The notes under the pieces are model-generated. The model had not been told where the DNA came from and made no database searches. It was given only the letters and a program-made list of their open reading frames with translations. A program made the position numbers and the translations under genes. This document shows positions 23,553-33,962 of a stretch of DNA of 64,000 nucleotides, in pieces (the stretch's first letter is position 1; each line of letters opens with the position of its first letter). This DNA comes from Rhytidiadelphus loreus (taxonomy: Eukaryota; Streptophyta; Bryopsida; Hypnales; Hylocomiaceae): NCBI GenBank assembly GCA_947034895.1, contig OX344762.1, forward strand, positions 88,592,981-88,656,980, in the 5' to 3' direction.

Positions 23553-26346
23553 ATGAAGGCGCTGCTGTTGGTGGCCGTGTTGGTGGCGTTGGTGGCCGTG
23601 GTTGTAGCTACTGGTACGTGCTCTTAGTGGTTGCATCTCGAACTGGGTTTGGAAGTAGAGTGTGGACTTTCGTTCTTTGGTGTTCGGTTTTCAAGCTTTG
23701 AGTGTTTGAAGGTTGGAGTTTTGCGTTTGGGGAGTGGGCATGGTGAGGTTCTTTGTGGTTGATAGAGAGGACTCAATGCGTGTGCTCTGGAGACTCAATG
23801 TGCTATGCGTTTGTTCGAATGGCAATAGTTGGGTGTACTGATTCGCGATGAGGAGGTAAGCTTCAGCGTCGTTTTGGGAAGATTAGGGTGGTTGCGTGTC
23901 GATGCGCTGTCGAAGTACTTGTAGAGTGCGTGATGCCATACCATTACGTGACGTGTCCGTTGACGTAGAGAGGGAAGTAATGTAGGGGTGGCGACCTTGG
24001 TTGTAGAGTCGGCTTGGTAGGCTGTGGATAGTGCGTGAACAGTTCTTGGTACTGTTATTAGGATCAGATTCAAGATTTCTTCTTTGGAGTTTTTGGAATG
24101 GAGATGTGCTACGAATTGTGCATTCCGTGATCCAATACCGTGCATATCGTCGCGATGTGATCAGAAATTGGCATATGAATTGGCTATTCTCGATATCTGT
24201 GCAAGGGTTTTGAATATGGAGTCAAAAAAATCTAGATGAATATTCCCTTCATTCCCCCAGATTAAATAGGCATGCAGTGGGCATCAATCCCGCCCTGTTC
24301 TGCGTTTACTGTAGTAGATCTGAGCGTGGAGATACACTGTTTTTCCAATGTCTTTTTTGTTTTGTTTTAATGGATGGTTTTGTGTAGTAGGTTTTCGTTA
24401 TGTGTGATTTGGAGGTTTTGTGATCGATCTGCGGCGAAATGTTGCGGTATTGATTATTCTCGTATGTGTTGTTGACAGATGATGGTCCTGGATTCTCTCC
24501 TGGTGGGCCTCATCCTCCGGGTGTGGGCCACCATCCCCCCGGTGTGGGTCGACATGCCCCCGCATGGAGCAAATGGAGAGCATGGATAGCTCTGCAGGCC
24601 TGGAAAAAGGCCATTACTGATGACCCTCAAGGTGTCACCAAGACCTGGGTGGGGACCGATGTCTGTGCGTACGAAGGAGTGTTCTGCTCTCCTCCAGAAG
24701 ATCCGAATCTCTCCTACCTTGAGGTCGTCTCTGGCATTGACTTGAACGATGCTGATTTGAAGGGAACTCTGGTGCCCGAGCTCGGCTTGCTTCGGGAGAT
24801 TGGCTTGTTCCATTTGAACAGTAACCGATTCAGTGGAACAGTTCCGGAGTCTTTCAAGTACATGAAGACGCTCTTCGAGCTGGATCTCAGCAACAATTGG
24901 TTCGGCGGTACTTTCCCATCAGCAGTTCTGGCGATTCCCAACCTGGTTTACCTCGATATTCGCTTCAACAAGTTTTACGGCAAGTTGCCGAGGGAGCTTT
25001 TCTTAAAGCCTCTGGATGCGATCTTCGTGAACAACTGCAACTTCGAGGGTGAGCTTCCGGATACTTTTGGAGATGCTAAAACTTCAGCGATGGTGCTCGC
25101 CAACAATAACTTCCATGGCGACATCCCCAAGTCCATCGGCCAATTGAGTCAGACGTTGCAGGAGATCGTGGCCTTGAACAACAAATTCCATGGAGGACTT
25201 CCAGATGAAATCGGCAGCTTGAAGTTGGTCAATCTCTTCGACTACAGTGACAACCGTATCACTGGAGGGATCCCGGATAACATCAAAAACATGAGGGACT
25301 TGGAAGTTTTCGCCATGGCAAAGAACAAGCTCAGTGGAAAAGTGACTGCTGAGCTTTGTGGACTCAACAATTTGAGCTCTGTTGTGCTGGACGACAATTA
25401 CTTCACTGGAGTTGACTCTTCGTGCTCTGCACTTGGGGATATCATCTCACTGAAGGGTAACTGTGTGCCTGGCTCTTCTGGCCAGAAGGACTCTGCGACA
25501 TGCGCTGCATTCTACTCACCTCCTGGCGGTCCTACTCCTACTCCTACTCCTCCTACACCCTCTCTCCCTCCTCCAGTACTGTCTCCTCCTCCTCCCGTAC
25601 TGTCACCTCCTCCGCCAGTCCTGTCACCCCCTCCCCCGGTATTGTCACCGCCTCCTCCCGTCCTCTCCCCCCCTCCTCCAGTCGTGTCTCCACCTCCTCC
25701 TCCTGCTGCTTGCCCTCCGGGATACAAGCCTGGGCATAAATCAGGAACATGCTTCATGTTGGTCAAGGAGCCAATGAAGTGGGTGGATGCTGAGTTTTAC
25801 TGCCGTGGACAATCAGATGGACACTTGGCCGCCGTTGCCAATTGGGCCGAGCTCAAGGACCTTGGGCATATGTGTTACAAGTCGAATGAGACTGTTTTCA
25901 GTGACCATATCAACCCTCTGGGTCTGGGCTGCTACTTGGGAGGCCGGAGACCCTACACGATCAGTCCCCCGACCAAGGGTTGGAACTACCCTCTCGCTCC
26001 TTGCATTCAGTTCAACCAGACTTTCTGGAACGACGGGGAGCCTAACAACTTGGGAGGGTATGAAGGCTGTCTGACTATCAAGTACGAGTCTTGGGAGCAG
26101 GCTCGTAACCCGGATAAGCTTCCCTTCATGCTCAACGACTTGAGCTGCGATGTGATGTTGCCCTTCATCTGTGCGTTGACCGAATGCGAAGATGCTGGAT
26201 GTGATTTGGATGACACGTGCAAAACGCAGGGCGATCCCCAGGCGAAGTGCTACTCCGATCCGCACTCTCCGGTAGGGTACAACTGCGGCTGTAGCGAAGG
26301 CTTCACGGCAGACGGCTCTGGGACTTGCATCCCCAAGTGGGAATAA
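23553..26346 (+). CDS. Secreted LRR-extensin fused to C-type lectin and EGF-like domains
   Basis: Exons 23553-23613 and 24479-26346; the 865-base GT-AG intron splits the Asp codon after the signal peptide. The product is 642 residues. A classic signal peptide (MKALLLVAVLVALVAVVVAT) is followed by a His/Pro/Gly stretch with HPPGVG repeats (23-46). Residues about 52-350 are an LRX-type N-terminal and LRR region (WRAWIALQAWKKAI; CAYEGVFC; LFHLNSNRFSG; ELDLSNN; YLDIRFNKF), a family that in Arabidopsis binds RALF peptides at the wall. Residues 367-429 are a short extensin stalk with six SPPPPV-type units and no Tyr cross-link motif. Residues 432-585 form a C-type lectin domain with the mannose-type EPN (541-543), Glu549 and ND (573-574) calcium ligands, ending in FIC. 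Residues 589-637 are Cys-rich and EGF-like. LRX genes normally lack this intron and any lectin. Alternative in-frame ATGs at 23487 and 23499 would weaken the signal peptide. AATAAA overlaps the stop. Confidence 0.9.
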
Positions 26347-28080
26347 ATTTACTCTAGTCATAAGCTTTCTTTGAGATGTGCCAGGGACCCGAAACTTTCG
26401 ACAAGTCCAGGCTTCGTGGTTCAAACTGCAGTAGGCGGAGTCGGAAAATAGTAGCAGGTGGTGCATGTGGTGGAAGGACTGCTTAGGGAGTAGACAGATA
26501 TCGGAAGGTTTATTTCTAGTGAGATAAAAAAGGGGGGTGGTTCTGATGTGGTAAGATTTGGGTGAACCTTGCCCTATCTCTCTCTTCCCAATGGGCACCG
26601 AGACACCAGGCAATCAAAGATTGCCCTTTTATGGCAAACTGCGCCCCTTGGATGTATCAGGCTGCCTCGCTGACCCTTGCATTGGCTGTGACACAGCTAG
26701 CTCCTGTGGTGAGGTGACTTTGGGTACCGATTGGCATTTATTGATTTCTATCCATTCAACTGCTATGCTATTTTTATCTTCTGGTGGTCAAGTTCAGAGG
26801 GTGAGCGAGAGGCTCTGTGTGCACGTCAACGCTGTGCTAAGGTTTCTTGGACCTTCTGAACTTGTCAACTGCCGATTCTTTGATTGTCAACAGTTTATTA
26901 TTTTTTTAGAGTCGTCTTTTTTCCCCCCCGGTAAACTAAGTGTACTGTTATCTCTTATTTTTAATTCTTATCTCATTCGTTTCTATTCATGTTTTGTCAC
27001 CCCTGGATTCAGCACTTGAATAAGATCTCAGTGACAATGCTTATTACTTGGCGTCTCTCTTTCTCTCTCTCTCTCTCTCTCTCCTACATACTCCTTTTGA
27101 ATCCGCTCAACCTTGCATTGGAGACCTGTATTATCTGGCGCATGTGCTGTCATGGGTTCTCTTTTAGGAGGGGTGTATGTCTTCCCTGCTTGAAGGATTG
27201 TGTTAGCGTAGCTGTGGGACGTTTCATTCTTATTGTCTACTGCGTTCACATTTGTGTTTGAACGCTCTGAAATGGTGAACTTGTTGCAATGTTGTGCCTA
27301 TGAATAGACCTGTATGTTCAGGCATTAGTGAGGGACTGTTGCAGACCACAATTAAGCCTAGGTGAAATTCATAATGACAGAAGCCCTTGGTACAGTTAAT
27401 AATGTAGCAGCAACTGTGGGTGTCATCAGAAGTGATTAATGCTCATCTGTGCCAGTCCCCAGAATTAAAGATAGACGTGGGACAGGTCGAGATTGAATCG
27501 TATGAGTCTACGTTACGAGAGCTGTGATGTTCGTTTGGGACGGGGCTCCTCAATGCAGTGTTCAAGTACACACTCTTGTGCGAGGCGTGAAGTTGAGCTG
27601 GAACTGAGTTATTGTTTTCCTTCGTATCCCGACTTTTTTTGAAGAGATTGGACGTGATGAGCCTCGAGAGTGGATTCTTTGCTGAGTTTACTGGTTACTC
27701 ACTTGTTGGTTGTGAGTGGAGTTGGTATTGTAGAGTTTTTTGTATTGTCCCAGGCATTGGATAATTTGCATATCCTTGGTTGCGGTGTAGTACTGTCAAC
27801 CCTGAGAATGTGGTACCTTAACCCTGAATAGACAGGCCTATGACCACTTTTGAAGTCTTCTCTGTATGCTCCCGTTTGCAACTACACATAAATGAATTTT
27901 ATATTTGTTTTCAGAGATGTAATCATATGTCTTCTCTGAGTCTTGAGAATTTAAATTTAAAATACTTTTGTGAGTTTTAAAGTACTGTGATTTTTTGGAT
28001 TGAATACTGTTAGTGAAATAATTTCATATCAAACACCAAATATTTTTTTAGTATATCTGTAAATTTCTTCACAGGGCTTA
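26347..28080 (+). other. 3' UTR and downstream region of the LRX-lectin gene
   Basis: Mid-GC sequence without a credible gene. Open frames such as 26558-27019 begin without ATG or run through low-complexity DNA and resemble nothing. I expect the 3' UTR to end somewhere in the first few hundred bases; the position cannot be fixed. AT-rich repeat DNA resumes near 27.9 kb. Confidence 0.45.
27054..27083. repeat. (CT)n microsatellite
   Basis: About 30 bases of almost pure CT dinucleotide downstream of the LRX-lectin gene. Confidence 0.9.
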
Positions 28081-28084
28081 CACT

Positions 28085-28302
28085 ACACTAATGATGATAA
28101 ATAGTGTTACCTACACTAATTGATTTAAAAGAGCTGTAATTTTTTACTGTTGATGAATATTTTTACCAACTATAGGTGTAAAGTTCTCCCACTTAAAATG
28201 ATATTAGGATCTATACACTCAATAAAATATTCATCAAAAGTAAAAACTTATAGCATTTCTATAATAGTTAGTATGGCTAACACTATTTATCATCATTAGT
28301 GT
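28085..28302. mobile_element. TA-flanked MITE, ACACTAATG family (about 218 bp)
   Basis: Perfect 25-base inverted ends: acactaatgatgataaatag and onward to tgtta at 28085-28109, with its complement at 28278-28302. The interior is also partly self-complementary (gatgaatattttta against taaaatattcatc). Ends resemble 22461-22716 and 33374-33670. Non-coding. Confidence 0.75.
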
Positions 28303-30007
28303 ATTGTATAGATTATTCATCATATTGTGAACCTTGGAATGCCTGAATATGACTTTTGGATGACAGAAACAACTTCCCGACGGATGCACTACATCAAGTT
28401 TTCATCTAGTTTTTTAAGAGGTGGTAGAGAAGATTCTTTGTCATAACACAAAGAAGGATGGCTTCATGGGGGTATCCAAGAATTTGCTAAAAATGAAGAA
28501 ATGTTTGCCATGGATCATGATAAATGCCCTTCTAATGTATTTTGGCAATTCCAACTTCCTTTTTCTGATTTGCAAATTTGTGCCATATAAATGGGTTTTT
28601 TTGGAACTTAAACCCATCTAATGAAGGAAAGTTTACTAAGTCTAGATTCTACTCCAAATTGGAACTTTCAAAAATTCCTACAATTGAAAAACATATTGCA
28701 ATTTGAACCTATCATCAATATCTATTTGATTTTCCATTTATATAATGACATAGAAAATTTGTTCACGTATAAAGAAATTTTCAGATTTTTTGAACGAATT
28801 ATGAATTAGTTATGAATTTCTTCACTTTCTATTCAAAAGATCATGGTAATTTGAAATCATCACCAATAAGTCTAAAAATATATGACTTACAGAAAACATG
28901 TGATTTCCTCTTTGAAAAATTAAAAAAAAAAAAATAGTTGCAATATAGAGCAAACAAAACAAAAGATATTGAAGAAAATTACATAGTCAAAGATTCTATC
29001 CTTCTAGGGTTAAATTGTATATACCCTTTCTCCATGTTGTCAAGACTAGAGGGACCATTCTTCCATAGATACTATAGACTTGTCCACTGAACTTAATTAA
29101 GAGCCAATATTGGCCCACTCATGAATATTGGGAGCTTCCTTCCTTCATGGGAACTAAAGGAGGTTTCTAAGATTGGTCAATAATGTTATATCATGGTAGA
29201 ATGAATTTACAATGTCATTATTATTTTTTTTAAATTAGCTTTCCATGGTCCTATACCCAAAGTTCAATTGCAATAAAAAATGATTTTAGGAAATTTTCAA
29301 CTTTTGAAATTGGAGTAGAATCTGGATTTGATGAGCTTCATTTCATTAGGTGGTCTTGATTTTTTTATAAATTATTTATATGTCTAAAATTCATATCACT
29401 ATAAAAGAGCTGAAATTGCTAAATTACACTATACAGTGATCATTCCATGGATTTGTTGTTTTTTATGTAGAAAAGTAAAAAAATATCACAAGGCAATAAT
29501 ATACAACACCTTACATTGAAAATGGTTTGAGCATCCCTCTAATTTGGATTAATTTTTTTCCATTGTTGAGGCTTCTTTGAAATCATCTAAAGGACTCAAA
29601 ACATCCTCTTAAATGTTTCATGGTTAAATCTTCAAGTACCTACAATGAACTTCTATTTTTAACATAATTGCAAACCAAATCTGCACGTGAAATTGCCAAT
29701 CTCTTTTTTGAGAAGTTTTATAGATGATTAGAGCAGATATTCAAAGATACTACAGAGAACTATTTAGGCATTACCTTTTGTTGCTTCCAGGTTCTAAATG
29801 TGTCGTTCCTATAGAGTCTACAACCAATTGTAGGAACCAACAGAGTGTTGTTTTTGAGTATTTATAATACATCGCTTGAATAATTGAAAACTCAAATTCT
29901 ACTAGCGACATCTTTATTACATTTTGTTAATTTGGTTGAACTAAAATTTCATAATGTGACCATGTGGAGTTGAAACACTTTTATGGACCGATTAATGTCT
30001 CACTACC

Positions 30008-30800
30008 TTAATCCCTAAAGGACCAAGGCAAGATAGTGTTTTTGGTTGTCCATTTATGAATGGAGATTTCCTTTTTTTTTCTTTGAAATCATCACACAAC
30101 ACTCCCATGGTGAAGGAGTAGCTTTAAGGCGCAACAATTTTCTTAATTTTTGACTATATGGTTAAACAATTATTGTACAATTTGTAGTTTCTTTTGGAGC
30201 TTGGGCAACTTATGGAGCTTGGGCAACTTATGGAGCCTGGGTAACTTAGAACAAATCACTTCTTTTTTTTAAATAAAAATTTGAAATTGGTTTTCTAGAT
30301 TTATGTTTATGTGGAAAGCTTTAAATCATTCTACTTTAATTAATGTAATGAAAGTTATGAGGAGTTTGAATTAAGGGGCATTATGGAATTTCTATTCTAA
30401 AAGAAACTTTGAAGTCTTTCATTTAACTCATTTTCAATATTTTTGGAAAAAATAAAATCATGGGATGTAGATTGTTTATTGCAATATTACAACTATAATT
30501 GGGATTGCCATTTTTCCAAATCTCATAACTAATTTCTTAACAATTTAGTATTTCAAATAATTTTCTATTTCTTTTTAGTTACTATTTTTTCAAGCATGAA
30601 TATGAAATAGTTTTGTTGAAATAGTTTATATGTATTCCCAACTTATTTCTTCAATATATTATGAAGAGTTGCAAGTAGGATCTTTATATGTTTGGATAAA
30701 AATTTTGAAAGATGAAATCTAATAATTTGGAAAGATTTGAAAATACTTTAAAAAAAAATCCAAGCATCATAATCTTGCAATTGGTAAAGATCCTTATTCT
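30008..30800 (-). mobile_element. TTAA-bounded element, decayed inverted copy 4
   Basis: TTAA-tccctaaagg at 30008 matches the family tip. Inside, gtggaaagctttaaatcatt and taatgtaatgaaagttatg correspond to the same positions in the 14441 copy. The far end is not recognisable, so the right boundary is approximate. It contains the 18-bp triplication. Confidence 0.45.
30195..30248. repeat. 18-bp tandem triplication
   Basis: Three units of tggagcttgggcaactta, the third with two changes. Located inside the decayed TTAA-type copy. Confidence 0.85.
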
Positions 30801-31084
30801 AAAATTTTATGAGGGTGTACTCTAACAAGTTAACTAAAGGATCCTATAGGTGAATTTGCTAAAAAAAATTAATATAGATGAAGATTATAGCCTTGCTTTG
30901 GAAAATAGTATATTGAAGTAGTTGTAGGTTCCTAAACATGAAAGGACTTTCAGGACAACAAAGGGCCCATCACCATGATCAATGGCCTCAAAATTACTAA
31001 TTAATACGGTGTATAATTCCATTGATTGTTTCTACACGAGGGGGGCTATTATGTGAGTCTAGGAGCACGAGCACATGAGCTTAG

Positions 31085-31212
31085 AACACTATACACCTAT
31101 GTTATAGGTGTCTATATTATAGAAACCTTCCATGATTATAGTGTAACCATGATATAGGTACTTATATTATAGGTGTTTATATTATAAGCACCTTCAATGG
31201 TTGTAGTATATC
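31085..31212. repeat. TTATAGGT repeat block
   Basis: Words of the form tataggtgtctatattata and ccatgattatag repeat several times. An inverted counterpart fills the right edge of the window (63845-64000), sharing tacaaccattgaaggtgc in that orientation. Confidence 0.6.
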
Positions 31213-32807
31213 TGCTTATATATATGCTCAAAATCCACATGCCAAAGTCTACAATGTGGCCAAAGTTGATGAAAATTGTTCTGAGCCCTTCTAAATATTC
31301 ACCATAGCTTCTATCTTATCATGTTAAAGATAGGCCCATGAAATCTATTTTTTTCTACTTTATTCTATATTTAACTTTATATTTAGTGAATTTACTATTA
31401 ATTTTTTTTTTGGTGTTAAGGATTGAAAAATTAGAAGTTGATAGATTTTCCAAATATAGAAGTGAAATTTTAGTTTACTATTGTGTTGATGCTTTAAACA
31501 ATAGTGATCAATGGTTTGAAAGTTCAAAAGTTATGAAATGAAATGAAGATGATGGAGGTGTGTTTTGAAGTGGCATGTTAGGGCCTATCAATTAAAAGAA
31601 TAAATTTCTTATGTCTAGTAGAATTGTCACATTTGGTTGTTGAAAGATTAACACCAAAGTCAAATAATTACAAGCCCAAATGAAAATGAAAATTATCAAA
31701 TTATTTTGGGGCTATAATTGTTGTCTATCATGCAAAGGATTATTTTCTTGTGTGTACTAAGTTCTATGGGGTGATGATATGTTCTTCAATGAATAATTAA
31801 AATTTGAAGGTGAAATTTTGAAAAGATGATGTTGAGATGCACAAAATTGAATTAGAATATTATTCAAGAGCATGAAATATTTATAAACTTCAAACAATAT
31901 TCTACTAAAATTTGAAGTGAAGCCTAAAGTGAAGCATTGTATTGAATTGTTCCTCCAATTTGTATAGAAAGAGATGTACAAATCTATTGCTTTGCCATTG
32001 AAGCAAATTGTATTTCAGAACAAAAACAAACTTGAAAAATGGATGTAATATAGAATGTTAGTCAACTATATGTTGAATGGTGATTGCAAATCTAAATGAT
32101 ATAGAGTATCATAATTAGCGTTTAGGGAGAACATCATCCAATTTGATTGAAAATGCTTTAACAAAAATGAAGTTGAGTTGTACACCCAACACAAAATGTT
32201 ATCCAATTAAAGTAATATTCAAAAAACTGCTTTCATTGTTGCCATTTTCTTTTGTGATTTGAAAATAATAAAACAAAATATTGAATAATTTTTTTCCAAT
32301 TGGCAAACTTCAATTCCTTCCAAAAATGATCAATTTGCAATAGAGAGTGGCAATATATCATCACCCTACAGTAAGATGATTGGTATATTCACAATCCCTT
32401 GTAACAATTGTTACATGGGCTTACAAGGATAGTGACATTTTAAAGATTGTCATGTAGGCTTTTATATATTTCACCTCGTAAGAAAACACCTACAATAATT
32501 TAACATCTTAGAATATAGTATCAAATTTTGAATGCATAAAGTATCAAAATAATAGTTAAACATGACATTCAATTATTTTCATATAGTTCTAAATATCTAA
32601 TCTTTGCTATAAATGCTCTTCCATGGTTCTAAGAGTGAGAATCTTTCAAGAAAATATATGGATAAATTAAAGTTTTACTATCAAATTGATAAATATTTGA
32701 CAAGTATTTCTAAGGTTTGATAAATAATACATTGATTTGCAATGCTAAATATTGATGGTATTTATAAGATGTTTCAATGTATAAACTTATCAAAGCATTT
32801 ATGTTAG

Positions 32808-32830
32808 TTAAGGTAAACCAGCCCATTACC
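32808..32830 (+). repeat. Solitary end of the 511-bp TTAA family
   Basis: TTAA followed by ggtaaaccagccca matches the left tip of the complete element at 49524-50034. I found no matching right end nearby, so this is a fragment. Confidence 0.5.
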
Positions 32831-33373
32831 GTTAGTTTCCCAATTCAATTAGTAGACCAACCCAATTTGGTCACCTAATTTTGTCCAAAAAACATCCAAA
32901 TCCATTCTTCTTATGATAGAAATTAAAACATTCTATGATAAAATATGATTTTTTATGACAACAAGGGATAATGTGTCACTCCATTAATGGTGAGTATTTT
33001 GTACTTGACTTGGGTGGTTATGGGTTCGTTAGGGAACGTTCATTACTGTAGTCTACTGACGGTTTTGTAATTTCAGACTGATTACTTCAAAAATTCACAG
33101 AAATTACAGTTTTAATCAGAAAATTATAATTCCACTTGGGTTTGATTCGTGAAACGAGCACACACCTTTGAAAAATATGTGCCCCTATTGGAATTGGCCC
33201 CAAGATATTCATATTGCAAATCAGGTGGGTGATAAGTAGTTCTACCTTATATTGAATTACAGGAGGTTGAAATAATATTGCATTGTACCAATTTCCACAA
33301 AAAATAAAATTTTGTGATGACATTAGTTTTCTAGGTGACATTAATTTCCTTCCACACTATAGGACAAATCAGT

Positions 33374-33670
33374 ACACTAAAAATGATATTTAGTGTTAGC
33401 AACACTATTTACGAACCTTGACACTAAATATCATTAACCCTACTAAAGTAAGTAACATTAAATCTAATTTTTAACACTAAATGTACTCTATGGTAAATCT
33501 GAAATCTGTACACTATAGCAAATCTGAAATCAGATAAATCTAAATGTACTCTATGATACGCATTGAAGTTTAGCACTACACTAATCGTCCTAAAATTGGC
33601 ATTTAGTGTAGGGTCAAGTAGGGTGATAATTACACTAAATGTAATCCAACACTAAATATCCTTTTCAGTG
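33374..33670. mobile_element. TA-flanked MITE, CACTAAAA family (about 300 bp)
   Basis: Left end TA-cactaaaaatgatatttag and right end ctaaatatccttttcagtg-TA are imperfect inverted repeats of about 27 bases. Further inverted copies of the tip (gacactaaatatcatt, tacactaaatgtaat) lie inside, suggesting nested or tandem insertion. It stops about 85 bases short of the next gene's telo-box. Confidence 0.65.
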
Positions 33671-33756
33671 TAGCTACCTAAGTCAAAAAATACAGCTAGT
33701 GCTTCGGGGACAGAGCCCCTATCAGCGTAGCTGCTTGTTTTTCCAAGCGTCAGTTT

Positions 33757-33774
33757 TTTAGGGTTTAGGGTTTA
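33757..33774 (+). promoter_or_regulatory. Telo-box upstream of the At5g43822-like gene
   Basis: The sequence ttagggtttagggtttag, two and a half plant telomere-type repeats, lies about 190 bases upstream of the start codon at 33963. Telo-boxes are enriched in plant promoters of ribosomal-protein and ribosome-biogenesis genes, which agrees with the suggested role of the downstream gene. Confidence 0.55.
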
Positions 33775-33962
33775 GCGAGATCGGACATGGCATGATTTCT
33801 CACTCTCTGGTTTTGAAGCTCGTCGGAGTGTTTATTGTCCGAATTAGGGCAACCGTTTTTTCATGGCGGTGACCTGGATTGTAGCCAAGATGGATCTGCT
33901 CAATCACCATGACCTAAGGTCGCAAATTTTCGAGCAATGTCACCATTTGTGAGGTGGTTAAT

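Larger units (their letters stand above)
28303..33373. other. AT-rich repeat desert
   Basis: Five kilobases of AT-rich DNA with no supportable gene; the few open frames are Phe/Leu/Ile-rich by composition. It contains a decayed copy of the TTAA 930 bp family (30008 onward), an 18-bp triplication, a TTATAGGT repeat block and a solitary end of the 511 bp TTAA family. Confidence 0.65.

Noticed and set aside
22855..23701. Long GC-rich frames on both strands upstream of the LRX-lectin gene.
   Set aside because: Low-complexity Arg/Gly/Ser/Ala-rich frames mirror each other and have no family resemblance; the stretch fits promoter and 5' UTR.
25512..25766. Gly-rich minus-strand and Ser/Leu-rich plus-strand frames over the extensin region.
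   Set aside because: They are shadows of the Pro-rich codons of the real gene.
26558..27019. A 153-codon frame after the LRX-lectin gene.
   Set aside because: It does not start at ATG, has no recognisable domain and lies where the 3' UTR is expected.
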